Of a stretch of 64,000 nt of DNA, positions 8,154-16,479 are shown one piece after another. A program made the translations under genes and the position numbers. Under the pieces are notes generated by a model, which was not told the origin of the DNA, did no database searches, and saw only the letters and a list, made by a program, of their open reading frames with translations. The DNA comes from JASGIT01 sp047601665. Lineage in GTDB: Bacteria > Pseudomonadota > Gammaproteobacteria > Burkholderiales > Burkholderiaceae_C. The stretch is taken from contig JASGIT010000001.1 of the NCBI GenBank assembly GCA_047601665.1, positions 4,464,001 to 4,528,000 of the forward strand, written 5' to 3'. Each line of letters starts with the position of its first letter. The stretch's first letter is position 1.

Positions 8154-8768
8154 ATGCGAATTTCCTTCTCCCCTCCCCTGCAGACCTCCTGCCGCGTGAT
8201 TGCGGCGGTTGCGGCGGCGGCCGCGATGACCCTGCCGGCCGCTGCGCAGCAACAGCACGCGCACACCCACGGTCGGCTGGCACTCGACGTCGCCGTGGAT
8301 GCCCAGACCATCACGCTGGCGATCGAATCGCCGCTGGACGGCTTCCTGGGGTTCGAACGTGCGCCGCGCACCGACGCCGAACGCAAGCGCGTGGCCGACA
8401 TGGTGGCGCGCCTGAATGCCGCCGATCAGCTCTTCCAGCCTGACCCGGCGGCAGGATGCAAGCTCTCCAAGGTCGACCTCACCTCCACCGCGCTGGCCCT
8501 GGGCGCGAAGAAGGAAGAAGAGCATGGCCACAGCCATGCGGGCAAGGATGGACACGACCATGACCATGATCACGAGGGCGAGCACGCGGACATCGACATA
8601 GACGTCGTCTTCACCTGCGCCAACGCCGCGCAGGCAAAGTTCATCGACATCAAGCTATTCGACGCCTACCAGCGCATCCGCACGATCGACGCTCAGGTCG
8701 CCTCGCCGCAGGGGCAGTTCAAGCGCAGCCTCCGTCCGGGCGCCGCGCGGCTGAGCTTGACGCGCTGA
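8154..8768 (+). CDS. DUF2796 (ZrgA-like) periplasmic zinc-binding protein
   Basis: Periplasmic protein of 204 residues with a signal peptide ending in PAAAQ. Histidine-rich motifs HAHTHG (35-40) and a longer His/Asp block at about 124-144 (HGHSHAGKDGHDHDHDHEGE) are expected zinc ligands. The family (DUF2796) includes ZrgA of Vibrio and PA4063 of Pseudomonas, which serve low-affinity or accessory zinc import. It is first of a co-directional run with an ABC ATPase, an FtsX-type permease and a DUF3299 protein, the same order as PA4063-4066. Spacing to the ATPase gene is eight bases, so co-transcription is likely. Confidence 0.9.
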   Translation: MRISFSPPLQTSCRVIAAVAAAAAMTLPAAAQQQHAHTHGRLALDVAVDAQTITLAIESPLDGFLGFERAPRTDAERKRVADMVARLNAADQLFQPDPAAGCKLSKVDLTSTALALGAKKEEEHGHSHAGKDGHDHDHDHEGEHADIDIDVVFTCANAAQAKFIDIKLFDAYQRIRTIDAQVASPQGQFKRSLRPGAARLSLTR

Positions 8769-8776
8769 CGGCCGCC

Positions 8777-9493
8777 ATGCCGGCCAGCCTCCTGGCACTC
8801 CAGGATCTCCGGTTCGGGTGGCCGGGCAGCGCCCAGGCCTGCCTGGACATCGCCGAATTCCACGTCGCCGCTGGCGAGACGGTGTTCCTGCACGGCCCGA
8901 GCGGCTGCGGCAAGAGCACGCTGCTGTCGCTCATGGCCGGCGTGCTGCTGCCCCGGGTGGGCGATGTGGCGCTGTTGGGCACGCACTGGGGCGCGCTTCG
9001 GCCCTCGGCACGGGACCGCTACCGGGTCGACCACCTGGGGTACATCTTCCAGCAGTTCAACCTGCTGCCGTACCTCACCGCGTTGGACAATGTGCTGCTG
9101 CCCTGCCGGTTCTCCGCGCGGCGGCGCGATGCCGCCGTGCGCCACGCGGGCTCCCCCGCTGCTGCTGCGGAGCACTGGCTCAAGGGCATGGGGCTGGACG
9201 CCGCGACCTGGCAGCGTCCGGCGAACGCCCTGTCGGTCGGCCAGCAGCAGCGCGTCGCCGCCGCGCGTGCCCTCATCGGACAGCCTGAGCTGGTGATCGC
9301 CGACGAACCGACCTCGGCGCTCGACGAGGACCGCCGCGAGGTCTTCCTCGACCTGCTGCTGTCCGCCTGCGCCGCGGCGGGCACGGCTCTGGTGCTCGTG
9401 AGCCACGATCGGCGCATTGCCGGGCGCTTTGCGCGCCAGGTATCGCTGCCCGAAATCAATCGCGCAGCGCATCATGAAGAGGCCATGGCATGA
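8777..9493 (+). CDS. ABC transporter ATP-binding protein (LolD/MacB-like)
   Basis: ATPase of 238 residues. Walker A GPSGCGKST is at 40-48, Q-loop FQQFNLLPYLT near 91-101, signature LSVGQQQR at 152-159 (SVGQQ in place of SGGQQ), Walker B VIADEPTSALD and H-loop H210. It belongs to the class paired with FtsX-like permeases, and the next gene is such a permease with a four-base overlap. In the PA4063-4066-type zinc operon this pair is thought to support metal uptake or chaperone handling. The exact transported molecule is not known. Confidence 0.9.
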   Translation: MPASLLALQDLRFGWPGSAQACLDIAEFHVAAGETVFLHGPSGCGKSTLLSLMAGVLLPRVGDVALLGTHWGALRPSARDRYRVDHLGYIFQQFNLLPYLTALDNVLLPCRFSARRRDAAVRHAGSPAAAAEHWLKGMGLDAATWQRPANALSVGQQQRVAAARALIGQPELVIADEPTSALDEDRREVFLDLLLSACAAAGTALVLVSHDRRIAGRFARQVSLPEINRAAHHEEAMA

Positions 9494-10761
9494 CCGGTGG
9501 CTTTCTCGCGAACCTGGCCTGGCGCAGCGCCTGGAACCGGCGCTTCACTTTGGCGCTGACCGTCTGCTCCATCGCGCTTTCGACCTTCATGCTGCTGGGC
9601 GTGGAGCGTGTTCGCACGGACCTGCGCAGCAGCTTCACCTCGGCCGTGTCCGGTACCGACCTGATCGTCGGCGCGCGCACGGGATCGGTGCAGTTGCTGC
9701 TGTATTCGGTCTTCCACGTCGGCGCCGCAACCAACAATATCCGCTGGAGCAGCATCCAGGCGCTGGAGAAAGTCCGCGGCGTGGCCTGGGTGGTGCCGCT
9801 GTCGCTGGGCGACTCGCACCGGGGCTTTCCGGTGCTGGGAACCACCGGGGCCTATTTCGATCATTTCCGCTACGGCGAGCAGCAAGCCCTACGACTGCGC
9901 GAGGGCAAGAAGTTCAGCGATCTGTACGACGCCGTGATCGGCGCCGAAGTCGCCGACCGGCTAGGCTACCGGATCGGCCAGCGCATCACCCTGGCGCACG
10001 GCACGGGCGAAGTGAGCCTGGGTGCCAACCATGCGGACAAGCCTTTCACGGTCACGGGCATTTTGGAGCGCACCGGAACGCCGGTTGACCGCACCGTTCA
10101 CATCAGCCTCGAAGCCATGGAAGCGATCCATGTGGACTGGATGGCCGGAGCCCCCCTGCCCGGTATGCACATCGGCGCCGACGAGGCCCGCAAGATGGAC
10201 CTGCAGCCCAAGAATGTCACAGCCGCGCTGGTCGGCCTGCATAACCGCGCAGCGGTGTTTTCTGCGCAGCGGCAGGTCAACACCTTCGCCGGCGAGCCGC
10301 TGATGTCCGTCCTGCCCGGCGTGGCGCTCGACGAACTCTGGGACGTACTGGGCGCCGGCGAGCGGGCCCTGCTGCTGATGTCCGGCCTGGTCGCCCTGGT
10401 CAGCATGGCGGGATTGATGTCCGTCGTGCTCGCCGGCTTGAACGAACGGCGGCGCGAGCTGGCCGTGCTGCGGGCCGTGGGGGCCAGCGCTTACCAGGTG
10501 CTGTTGCTGCTGGCACTGGAAGGCTTCCTGCTGACCCTGGCCGGAGCCGCGATAGGGATCACCGCGTTGGCCGTCTGTGTCCTGGCCCTGGGCCCGTGGC
10601 TGCAATCTGCGTTCGGCCTGTCGCTGCAGCTGGCGCATCCCACGGCCATGCAGTGGATCCTGTTGCTGGGCCTGCTGATGGCTGGCTGGTTCGCAAGCCT
10701 CCTGCCCGGCTGGCGTGCCTACCGCATGTCGCTGGCCGACGGCCTGTCTCCAAGGATTTGA
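9490..10761 (+). CDS. FtsX/MacB-type ABC permease
   Basis: Inner-membrane permease of 423 residues. One helix is near the N-terminus (about 18-38), followed by a large MacB-like periplasmic core domain to about residue 270, then three helices in the C-terminal FtsX domain (about 295-320, 340-368, 392-412). The start overlaps the ATPase stop (ATGA), which indicates translational coupling. The stop codon in turn abuts the next start. Together with the ATPase it forms the ABC unit of the putative zinc operon. Confidence 0.9.
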   Translation: MTGGFLANLAWRSAWNRRFTLALTVCSIALSTFMLLGVERVRTDLRSSFTSAVSGTDLIVGARTGSVQLLLYSVFHVGAATNNIRWSSIQALEKVRGVAWVVPLSLGDSHRGFPVLGTTGAYFDHFRYGEQQALRLREGKKFSDLYDAVIGAEVADRLGYRIGQRITLAHGTGEVSLGANHADKPFTVTGILERTGTPVDRTVHISLEAMEAIHVDWMAGAPLPGMHIGADEARKMDLQPKNVTAALVGLHNRAAVFSAQRQVNTFAGEPLMSVLPGVALDELWDVLGAGERALLLMSGLVALVSMAGLMSVVLAGLNERRRELAVLRAVGASAYQVLLLLALEGFLLTLAGAAIGITALAVCVLALGPWLQSAFGLSLQLAHPTAMQWILLLGLLMAGWFASLLPGWRAYRMSLADGLSPRI

Positions 10762-10765
10762 TGCC

Positions 10766-11326
10766 ATGCATACACCTACCGCTCATCCTCTCTTTTCAAG
10801 ACGACGTCTGCTAAAGGGATTCGTTGGCGCCGCCAGCGTCGTGGCGACGCCGTGGCTCCAGGCTGCGGGTTTCTCGGAAATCACCTGGGACGCGCTGGTG
10901 CCCCCGGACTGGGATCCGATGAAATCCTTCCGCGACCTGCAAAAGCTCGCGACGCTGCCAGACACCGATCCCAAGGTGCAGGCGCTCTACGACCGGATGC
11001 GCAAGGTGTGGGACGAGGCACCGACGATCCCTTCGCTCGAAGGCAAGCAGGTGAAGATTCCGGGCTTCATCGTCCCTCTGGAAACCAGTGACAAAGGCCT
11101 CAAGGAGTTTCTACTCGTTCCCTACTTCGGGGCCTGCATCCACACCCCGCCGCCGCCGGCGAACCAGATCATCCACGTGCTGTCTGACCCACCCGTGCGG
11201 GGCTTTCAGTCGATGAGCGCGGTCTGGGTCAGCGGCACCCTGGGCCTAGAGCGTTCCAACTCCGAGCTGGGCGCCAGCGGCTACCGGATCTCCGCTTCGC
11301 GTGTGGAGAAGTACCGCGGCAAATGA
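10766..11326 (+). CDS. DUF3299 periplasmic protein with Tat-like signal
   Basis: Protein of 186 residues. The N-terminus SRRRLLKGF (11-19) followed by a hydrophobic stretch is a twin-arginine-type signal. The DUF3299 domain fills the rest, with GFIVPLE and the strongly conserved FLLVPYFGACIHTPPPPANQ motif, whose Cys and His could bind metal. It is the fourth gene of the DUF2796-ABC-DUF3299 operon, equivalent to PA4066 in Pseudomonas. The start five bases after the permease stop was preferred to an upstream one inside the permease. Confidence 0.88.
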   Translation: MHTPTAHPLFSRRRLLKGFVGAASVVATPWLQAAGFSEITWDALVPPDWDPMKSFRDLQKLATLPDTDPKVQALYDRMRKVWDEAPTIPSLEGKQVKIPGFIVPLETSDKGLKEFLLVPYFGACIHTPPPPANQIIHVLSDPPVRGFQSMSAVWVSGTLGLERSNSELGASGYRISASRVEKYRGK

Positions 11327-11368
11327 CTGCCGCTGGCGCACGTGGAAGCGAAGGACATCGCCTGACCG

Positions 11369-12322
11369 CTACCGCCCTGCGGCTGAACTCGGCTGCAGTG
11401 CCCTGAAGAAGGCCGCGGTGTTGGACTCCATGAGTGCGACATAGGTGCCGGCCGCACCGCCGGACGGCGACAGCGCATCCGAATAGAGCTTGTCACCGAT
11501 CACCTCGCCGGTTTCACGCGTGAGCTGCTCCATGAGCCGGGGGTCGGCAATGTTTTCGACGAAGACCGCCGGGATCCGCTCCTTGCGGATCTGGTCGATC
11601 AGGCGCGCCATATCGCGCGCCGATGGCTCGGACTCGGTCGACAGACCACGTGCCGGCACCAGGCGAATCCCATAGGCCCGCGCGTAGTAGCCGAAGGCAT
11701 CATGGTTCGTCACGGCGGTGCGCCGGTTGGGCGGCAGTCGGCCGAGGGTGCTGCGGATGTGGGCATCGAGCGCATCCAGGCGGGCCGCATACGTCGCCCC
11801 GCGGGCGCGGTAGTGCGCGGCGTTGGAGGGATCGGCCTGGGAAAATCCTTCTGCGATGTTGCGCACGTAGGTCACCACGTTGCGCACGTCCTGCCACGCA
11901 TGGGGGTCTTCCACGTGGTGGTGATGGTCGTGTCCGCCGTGATCCTCCTGCTCGTCGTGGGCATGTCTGTCGAAGGCGCGCGGCTTGATTCCGCGCGATG
12001 CGACGATCTCCAGTCCCTTGAAGCCTGAGGCGGACTTCAGGCGCGGCATCCAGCCCTCGAAGCCCAGCCCGTTGGTCACCAGCACGCGCGCCTGCTGCAG
12101 CTTCATCGCGTCCTGCGGAGATGGCTCGAACACATGCGCGTCGCCGTTGGGGCCCACGAGCGCCACCACATCGACCGCGCCACCTCCGACTTGCTGGGCC
12201 AGGTCCGCGAGGATGGAAAAGCTGGCAACCACCTTGAGCCGGGACGTGTCAGCCCACACGAATGCAGGAAACGCCAGCGCTGTGCCCAGCAGGCTACGGC
12301 GGATCGGGGAGAACGGGGTCAT
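11369..12322 (-). CDS. znuA: High-affinity zinc ABC transporter, substrate-binding protein
   Basis: Periplasmic zinc receptor of about 317 residues (cluster A-I). A signal peptide ends near VWA (24). Metal ligands expected from the family are visible: H63 (DAHVFEP), H141 (DPHAW), H207 (NHDAFGYYARA) and D282. The flexible His-rich loop typical of ZnuA lies at about 120-136 (HAHDEQEDHGGHDHHHH). I chose the ATG at MTPFSPIRRS because the signal peptide starts there. An upstream ATG would add 23 residues inside znuB. It overlaps the end of znuB and is the last gene of znuC-znuB-znuA. Confidence 0.95.
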   Translation of the reverse strand: MTPFSPIRRSLLGTALAFPAFVWADTSRLKVVASFSILADLAQQVGGGAVDVVALVGPNGDAHVFEPSPQDAMKLQQARVLVTNGLGFEGWMPRLKSASGFKGLEIVASRGIKPRAFDRHAHDEQEDHGGHDHHHHVEDPHAWQDVRNVVTYVRNIAEGFSQADPSNAAHYRARGATYAARLDALDAHIRSTLGRLPPNRRTAVTNHDAFGYYARAYGIRLVPARGLSTESEPSARDMARLIDQIRKERIPAVFVENIADPRLMEQLTRETGEVIGDKLYSDALSPSGGAAGTYVALMESNTAAFFRALQPSSAAGR

Positions 12323-13208
12323 GGAGAGGTTCCGCAGGGGTTGGAAGAGAACGGGAGGAAGTTCGCCGAGCTTGCGCGCACAGGCTGCCATGCAGGCCCA
12401 AGGCCAACGATGCCGCGTACAGCAGGCCCAGGCTCAAAGTGATCGCGGCCGACGCGCTGACGCCGCGATGAAAGGAAACCAGAAGCCCTGCGATGCTCCC
12501 GAACAGCGCGACGACCACGGCAACGGCCATCTGCTTGGCCACGGCCCGCACCCAGAAGCGCGCGGAGGCAGCTGGCAGGACGAGGTAGGCCACCGCCATG
12601 AGCGTTCCGAGCGCATGGAAGCCACCCACCAGGCTCAATACGAGCAGCAGCATGAAGACCCCATGGACGAGTCCGCCTTGGCGCCCCATCATGCGCAAAA
12701 AGCCGGGATCGAAACATTCCACGAGGAGCGGCCGGTAGACCAGCGCGAGCGCGAAGACTGAGACCGTGGCGATGGAGGCGCCCAGCAGCAGCGTCGGATC
12801 GTCGAGCGCCAGCACCGAGCCGAACAGCACATGCAGCAGGTCGACGTTGGAGCCGCGCAGCGAGATCAGAAGCACGCCCAGCGCCAGCGAGATCAGGTAG
12901 AAGGCCGCGAAGCTCGCATCCTCGCGCAGCGTGGTGCGCCGGGCGACGATGCCGGCCAGCAGCGCCACGAGCAGGCCCGCGAGCAGTCCGCCCGCGGTCA
13001 TGGCGGGCAGGGACAAGCCGAACAGCAGATAGCCCAGCGCCGCCCCGGGCAGGATCGCATGTGACATGGCGTCGCCCACGAGGCTCATGCGCCGCAGCAA
13101 CAGGATGGTTCCGAGCGGTGCGGTTCCGACGCTCAGCGACACGCACCCAGCCAGGGCACGCCGCATGAAGCCATAGTCGACGAACGGGGTCCAGAGCTCG
13201 GCGATCAT
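12294..13208 (-). CDS. znuB: Zinc ABC transporter permease
   Basis: Inner-membrane permease of 304 residues in the ABC-3 family, about eight to nine helices, beginning MIAELWTPFVDYGFMRRALA, with the family stretch SLVGDAMSHAILPGAALGYL. The start overlaps the znuC stop by four bases. The C-terminal 20-25 residues, rich in Ser, Pro and Arg, run into the znuA reading frame and may be an extension caused by loss of the usual stop. Works with ZnuC and ZnuA in zinc import. Confidence 0.94.
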   Translation of the reverse strand: MIAELWTPFVDYGFMRRALAGCVSLSVGTAPLGTILLLRRMSLVGDAMSHAILPGAALGYLLFGLSLPAMTAGGLLAGLLVALLAGIVARRTTLREDASFAAFYLISLALGVLLISLRGSNVDLLHVLFGSVLALDDPTLLLGASIATVSVFALALVYRPLLVECFDPGFLRMMGRQGGLVHGVFMLLLVLSLVGGFHALGTLMAVAYLVLPAASARFWVRAVAKQMAVAVVVALFGSIAGLLVSFHRGVSASAAITLSLGLLYAASLALGLHGSLCAQARRTSSRSLPTPAEPLHDPVLPDPP

Positions 13209-13984
13209 GCCGCTGGCCTGGCCCCGGCCAGCGCGGCTAGCGCGGTGGTGGTCTCATCCCAGGCGACCATGCGCCCGGCCAATGCCAGTGTCTGCGGGAA
13301 ATGCGCGCGCACCAGATCCAGGCCGTGCAGCACCGCGATGACCGTCTTGCCCTGCGCATGCCAGTCGACGATGAGCCGCATCAGCGCCCGTGTCGTCTCC
13401 TCGTCGATGCCGGCGAAGGGTTCGTCCAGGAGCACGACCGCGGCATCCTGCACCAGCAGCCGAGCGAACCGCGTGCGCTGGAACTGTCCCCCCGAAAGTT
13501 CGTCCATCCAGCGCGACGCATAGTCTTGCAGTCCCACGGCCTCGAGCGCCGCGGACACACGCTGCGCCAAACTCGGCGTGACTGCACGCAGGCCTCCGGT
13601 CTTTGTCCACAGCCCGACCGAGACGAAGTCCTCGACGGTCACCGGAAAGCTGGCATCCACCTCGCTGGCCTGCGCGAGGTAGGCCATGTCCCGCCGGGCA
13701 TGTCGCGACTCGATCGATCCGCTTTGCGACGGAAGCAGTCCGAGCAGTCCCTTGAGCAGGGTTGACTTGCCGCCACCGTTGGGACCAACGATCGCCGTCA
13801 GTGACCCTTGCGCGAATCGGCCCGTGATACCGGCGATCACCGGCGCACCTCCGTAGCCCAGACTCACCGCGTGGAGCACCAAGTCGGAAGGCGGGTCAAC
13901 CTCGGCCGCCAGGCCCACAGACACATATTCCGTCGGATGAACGACCACAGCCTTTACCGGATGGCCCAATGCACCGCCAACCAA
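13205..13984 (-). CDS. znuC: Zinc ABC transporter ATPase
   Basis: Cytoplasmic ATPase of 259 residues. Walker A GPNGGGKST is at 67-75, signature LSGGQ at 163-167, Walker B VVLLDEPFAGID at 183-194. There is an unusual N-terminal extension of about 30 residues before the fold (LVLHAVSLGYGG), so a later non-ATG start is possible. First gene of the znuCBA operon, transcribed away from zur; the operator-like palindrome between them lies about 105 bases upstream of this start. Confidence 0.93.
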   Translation of the reverse strand: MVGGALGHPVKAVVVHPTEYVSVGLAAEVDPPSDLVLHAVSLGYGGAPVIAGITGRFAQGSLTAIVGPNGGGKSTLLKGLLGLLPSQSGSIESRHARRDMAYLAQASEVDASFPVTVEDFVSVGLWTKTGGLRAVTPSLAQRVSAALEAVGLQDYASRWMDELSGGQFQRTRFARLLVQDAAVVLLDEPFAGIDEETTRALMRLIVDWHAQGKTVIAVLHGLDLVRAHFPQTLALAGRMVAWDETTTALAALAGARPAA

Positions 13985-14089
13985 ACTACCGCCGAGAGCA
14001 ATGCCGCGATAACGCAGCGAGATACTGCCGAAGCCTGCAGCGCCGTCCGTGCGTGGATGGAGAAATACCGAAGAAGAACATCCATACCA

Positions 14090-14113
14090 CTAATGATAAT
14101 GGATATTCATTAG
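14090..14113. promoter_or_regulatory. Putative Zur operator between znuC and zur
   Basis: CTAATGATAATGGATATTCATTAG has perfect seven-base arms (CTAATGA/TCATTAG) around an AT-rich core. Its place between the divergent znuCBA operon and zur is where Zur binds in many proteobacteria. The assignment rests on position and symmetry, not on a known species consensus. Confidence 0.65.
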
Positions 14114-14159
14114 CGAGATATGGTGTGGAGCGAATGCCCGCACTGCGACAATAGAGCCG

Positions 14160-14624
14160 ATGGAACGCTCAACCCGCCAACGCCATTCGATCCGGGCGGT
14201 CATGGAGACGGCCGGTCGCCCGCTACTCCCTTCGGAAATCCTTACCGAGGCCCAGCGCGACGTGCCTGCCCTTGGCTTGGCCACCGTCTACCGCAACATC
14301 AAGCAATTGCTGGAGGCAGGAGAGATTCAGCTCGTCGAACTGCCGGGCGAACCGCCCCGGTACGAGCTTGCCGGCCACAAGCACCACCACCATTTCCACT
14401 GCCGTGGCTGCGGCCGGGTCTTCGACGTGCATGCCTGCCCTGGTGACATGCAGAAGCTCGCTCCACAGGGCTTCACTGTGGACGGACATGAGCTGACCCT
14501 CTACGGGCTGTGCAGAGACTGCAAACGGCCGGCAACTAGAAAGCCGCCCGCTGCCAAGCACACAACACGCCCTGCTACCGCCACTGCGCGCAAAAGGCAG
14601 CGCGCCGTCACCGCTGACGCGTAA
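14160..14624 (+). CDS. zur: Zinc-responsive Fur-family repressor (Zur)
   Basis: Repressor of 154 residues. The winged helix includes the recognition segment LATVYRNIKQLLEAGEI (40-56). The regulatory domain carries HKHHHHFHCRGCG (73-85), with the structural pair C81/C84 and the second pair C118/C121 (GLCRDC), plus H91 and C93. The DNA-binding domain lacks the N-terminal tail of true Fur. Divergence from znuCBA over a palindromic site identifies it as Zur. The C-terminus has a basic tail (RPATRKPPAAKHTTRPATAT and more) that is unusual for the family. Confidence 0.88.
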   Translation: MERSTRQRHSIRAVMETAGRPLLPSEILTEAQRDVPALGLATVYRNIKQLLEAGEIQLVELPGEPPRYELAGHKHHHHFHCRGCGRVFDVHACPGDMQKLAPQGFTVDGHELTLYGLCRDCKRPATRKPPAAKHTTRPATATARKRQRAVTADA

Positions 14625-14783
14625 CCTGTATTGCAGCTACACGCGCGCCCTCTTCCTGGACGTGCGCGATCGCCCTTCTATCGCGGCGGCACGGGGCGCC
14701 TACTCCGGGCTCCGGCGCCACCGGCCGGTACGCCCCCGCTACATAGCGGAGGACCTTCCCTCGCTCGCAAATGAGGATCTGCC

Positions 14784-15434
14784 TCAGCGCTCGCGGCGCC
14801 AGATGGCGATGAAGTCGGGACTGCCGTTAACAGCACGCGAATAGAGCCACGGCGGAGTCAGCTTCTCATGCGGCAGCGCCCAGATCGGCTTGGCCGCATG
14901 CACGCGCTCGTTGCCAATGAAGATGTATTCGTCGCACGAAGCGATGATGGCGGCCTCGTCCACCCCGCTCTCACTGCCGCCGGCGTCGGGCCGCTGGGCA
15001 TCGAACCGGTGCGTAACCCAGCACGCGATGACGACCTGCGGGCGGTATTTTTCGACGGCCGCCTGGGCTTCGAGCTTCTCGACGTTCTCGCCATAGGAGA
15101 CGGTGGGCTGACGCAGTGCGGCGTAGTGCGCCTTGATCGCAGGATCTTCCTGCTGACGGTTGTCCGTCGCGGGGATGGCCAGAGCCCTGGCAAGCACCCC
15201 GTGGCCCGCCCCAATCTCGATGGCGCTCCTGCTTCCGATGCGTTCACGCAGGAAGGAGCACAGCTCCGTCGTCGGAAAGCTGTATAGACCGCGGCGCACC
15301 CCCAGCGCCATGCGCTCCTGGGCGGTGGTGCGCTCCAGTACCCGTGCCGGAACCACACGCACATGCCCATGCGCGTCGAGCAGAAGATCCGACAGGTCCC
15401 GCACGGCGGCAGGATCAATGACGTACAGGTCCAT
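14784..15434 (-). CDS. Putative class I SAM-dependent methyltransferase-like protein
   Basis: Protein of 216 residues. An S-adenosylmethionine motif I is visible (AIEIGAGHGVLARAL, about 71-85), followed by a motif II-like strand (RPQVVIACWVTHRF) and a late segment DEYIFIGNERVHAAKPIWAL. No signal peptide or membrane segment. It stands alone between zur and a divergent lipoprotein gene. The substrate is unknown. Codon use and GC match the chromosome, so it does not look newly acquired. Confidence 0.65.
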   Translation of the reverse strand: MDLYVIDPAAVRDLSDLLLDAHGHVRVVPARVLERTTAQERMALGVRRGLYSFPTTELCSFLRERIGSRSAIEIGAGHGVLARALAIPATDNRQQEDPAIKAHYAALRQPTVSYGENVEKLEAQAAVEKYRPQVVIACWVTHRFDAQRPDAGGSESGVDEAAIIASCDEYIFIGNERVHAAKPIWALPHEKLTPPWLYSRAVNGSPDFIAIWRRER

Positions 15435-15578
15435 GCGCCGATTGTCCGGTCTTCTGCGCCGGGATTTCGTATTCGATCGCGGAGCGGGTACGTGCGGAGC
15501 GGAGTTTCTCTACCCACAACTACTCGGCAGAAGCCCATAATATTGAACTGCAACACCAGCAAAGTTGCGGAGGGCGAC

Positions 15579-16469
15579 ATGAGCACGAAGCAGATCGCAC
15601 TAAGTGCCTTAGTGGTGGCATGCGCGACGGCCCTTATGGGTTGCGCCGCAGAACCAAAGCTTTCGTACACGCCGTTGCCATCCGACGGCTACGACGGCAA
15701 GGGCATCCCCTTCGTAGTGCCGCGCACCGTCGTGCGAGTCGTGCCCTCCGTCAAGGAAAGCACCGTAGAGAGCATCGCCTTCACTCCTGTGCCAGTGGCG
15801 ACATCGGCCGATGGCTCAGCGCAGCTCCCAACCTACGTCGCGACCGACAGCACTGGCGGATGGTCGTGGACGCCGACCACGGTGACGTCAGTGAGCTACG
15901 CAGACGATCTGATCGTGAGTGCGATCGGCACGCAGGTCACTGACAACCGGAAGGAAGCCATCGATGTCGTTGTCAGTGCCGCCGGCCTCCTCGGCGCCTT
16001 CGCCGGCAGCGGAACCGGTTGCAATGCGCCCAGAAAGCCATTGAAGCCGTTCACGATCGGCAAGCTCGAGGGCGGCAGCGTGCCTGACGCCGATTGCTGG
16101 GCCTACTCTGTCGAGAAGCAGGCAATGCAGTTCATCGCCCGAAAGCCCCACCCAGTCGCGGACCTTGCATCCATCGCCGAGAAGGTATCTTGGTTTCCGA
16201 TCCCGGCGTGCCAGGAGTATCGCATCAAGGTGTTTCAGTGCGCCGATCGCACATGCACAGCGCCGCTCGCCGATTCCACAGTCTACGAGACGGTGCTCTC
16301 GCTTTCGGATGGCGAGTGGTACCAGCGAATTCCACTGCCCTCAAAGGGAAAGATCAGCCTGCGCCCGGATTTCTGCGGCGCGGATGTGACGAACGACAGC
16401 GTGGTGACGAGCAACTATGGCTTGCTGAAGCAGGTCATCACGGATGTGAAGGCCGAGAAGAAAAAATAA
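15579..16469 (+). CDS. Lipoprotein of unknown function
   Basis: Exported lipoprotein of 296 residues with lipobox ALMGC (Cys22). The ATG after GCGGAGGGCGAC was chosen since the signal peptide starts there; the longer open frame upstream is not signal-like. The mature part has several cysteines (GCNAPRK, DADCWAY, IPACQEYRIKVFQCADRTCT, FCGAD), which suggests disulfides in the periplasm. The next gene starts only ten bases after its stop and encodes an exported LysM/subtilase-like protein. The two are likely an operon and may act together at the cell wall. No family recognised. Confidence 0.75.
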   Translation: MSTKQIALSALVVACATALMGCAAEPKLSYTPLPSDGYDGKGIPFVVPRTVVRVVPSVKESTVESIAFTPVPVATSADGSAQLPTYVATDSTGGWSWTPTTVTSVSYADDLIVSAIGTQVTDNRKEAIDVVVSAAGLLGAFAGSGTGCNAPRKPLKPFTIGKLEGGSVPDADCWAYSVEKQAMQFIARKPHPVADLASIAEKVSWFPIPACQEYRIKVFQCADRTCTAPLADSTVYETVLSLSDGEWYQRIPLPSKGKISLRPDFCGADVTNDSVVTSNYGLLKQVITDVKAEKKK

Positions 16470-16479
16470 GGAGCCGGCC

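Noticed and set aside
11623..13064. Several plus-strand frames opposite znuA, znuB and znuC
   Set aside because: Shadows of well-identified zinc transporter genes.
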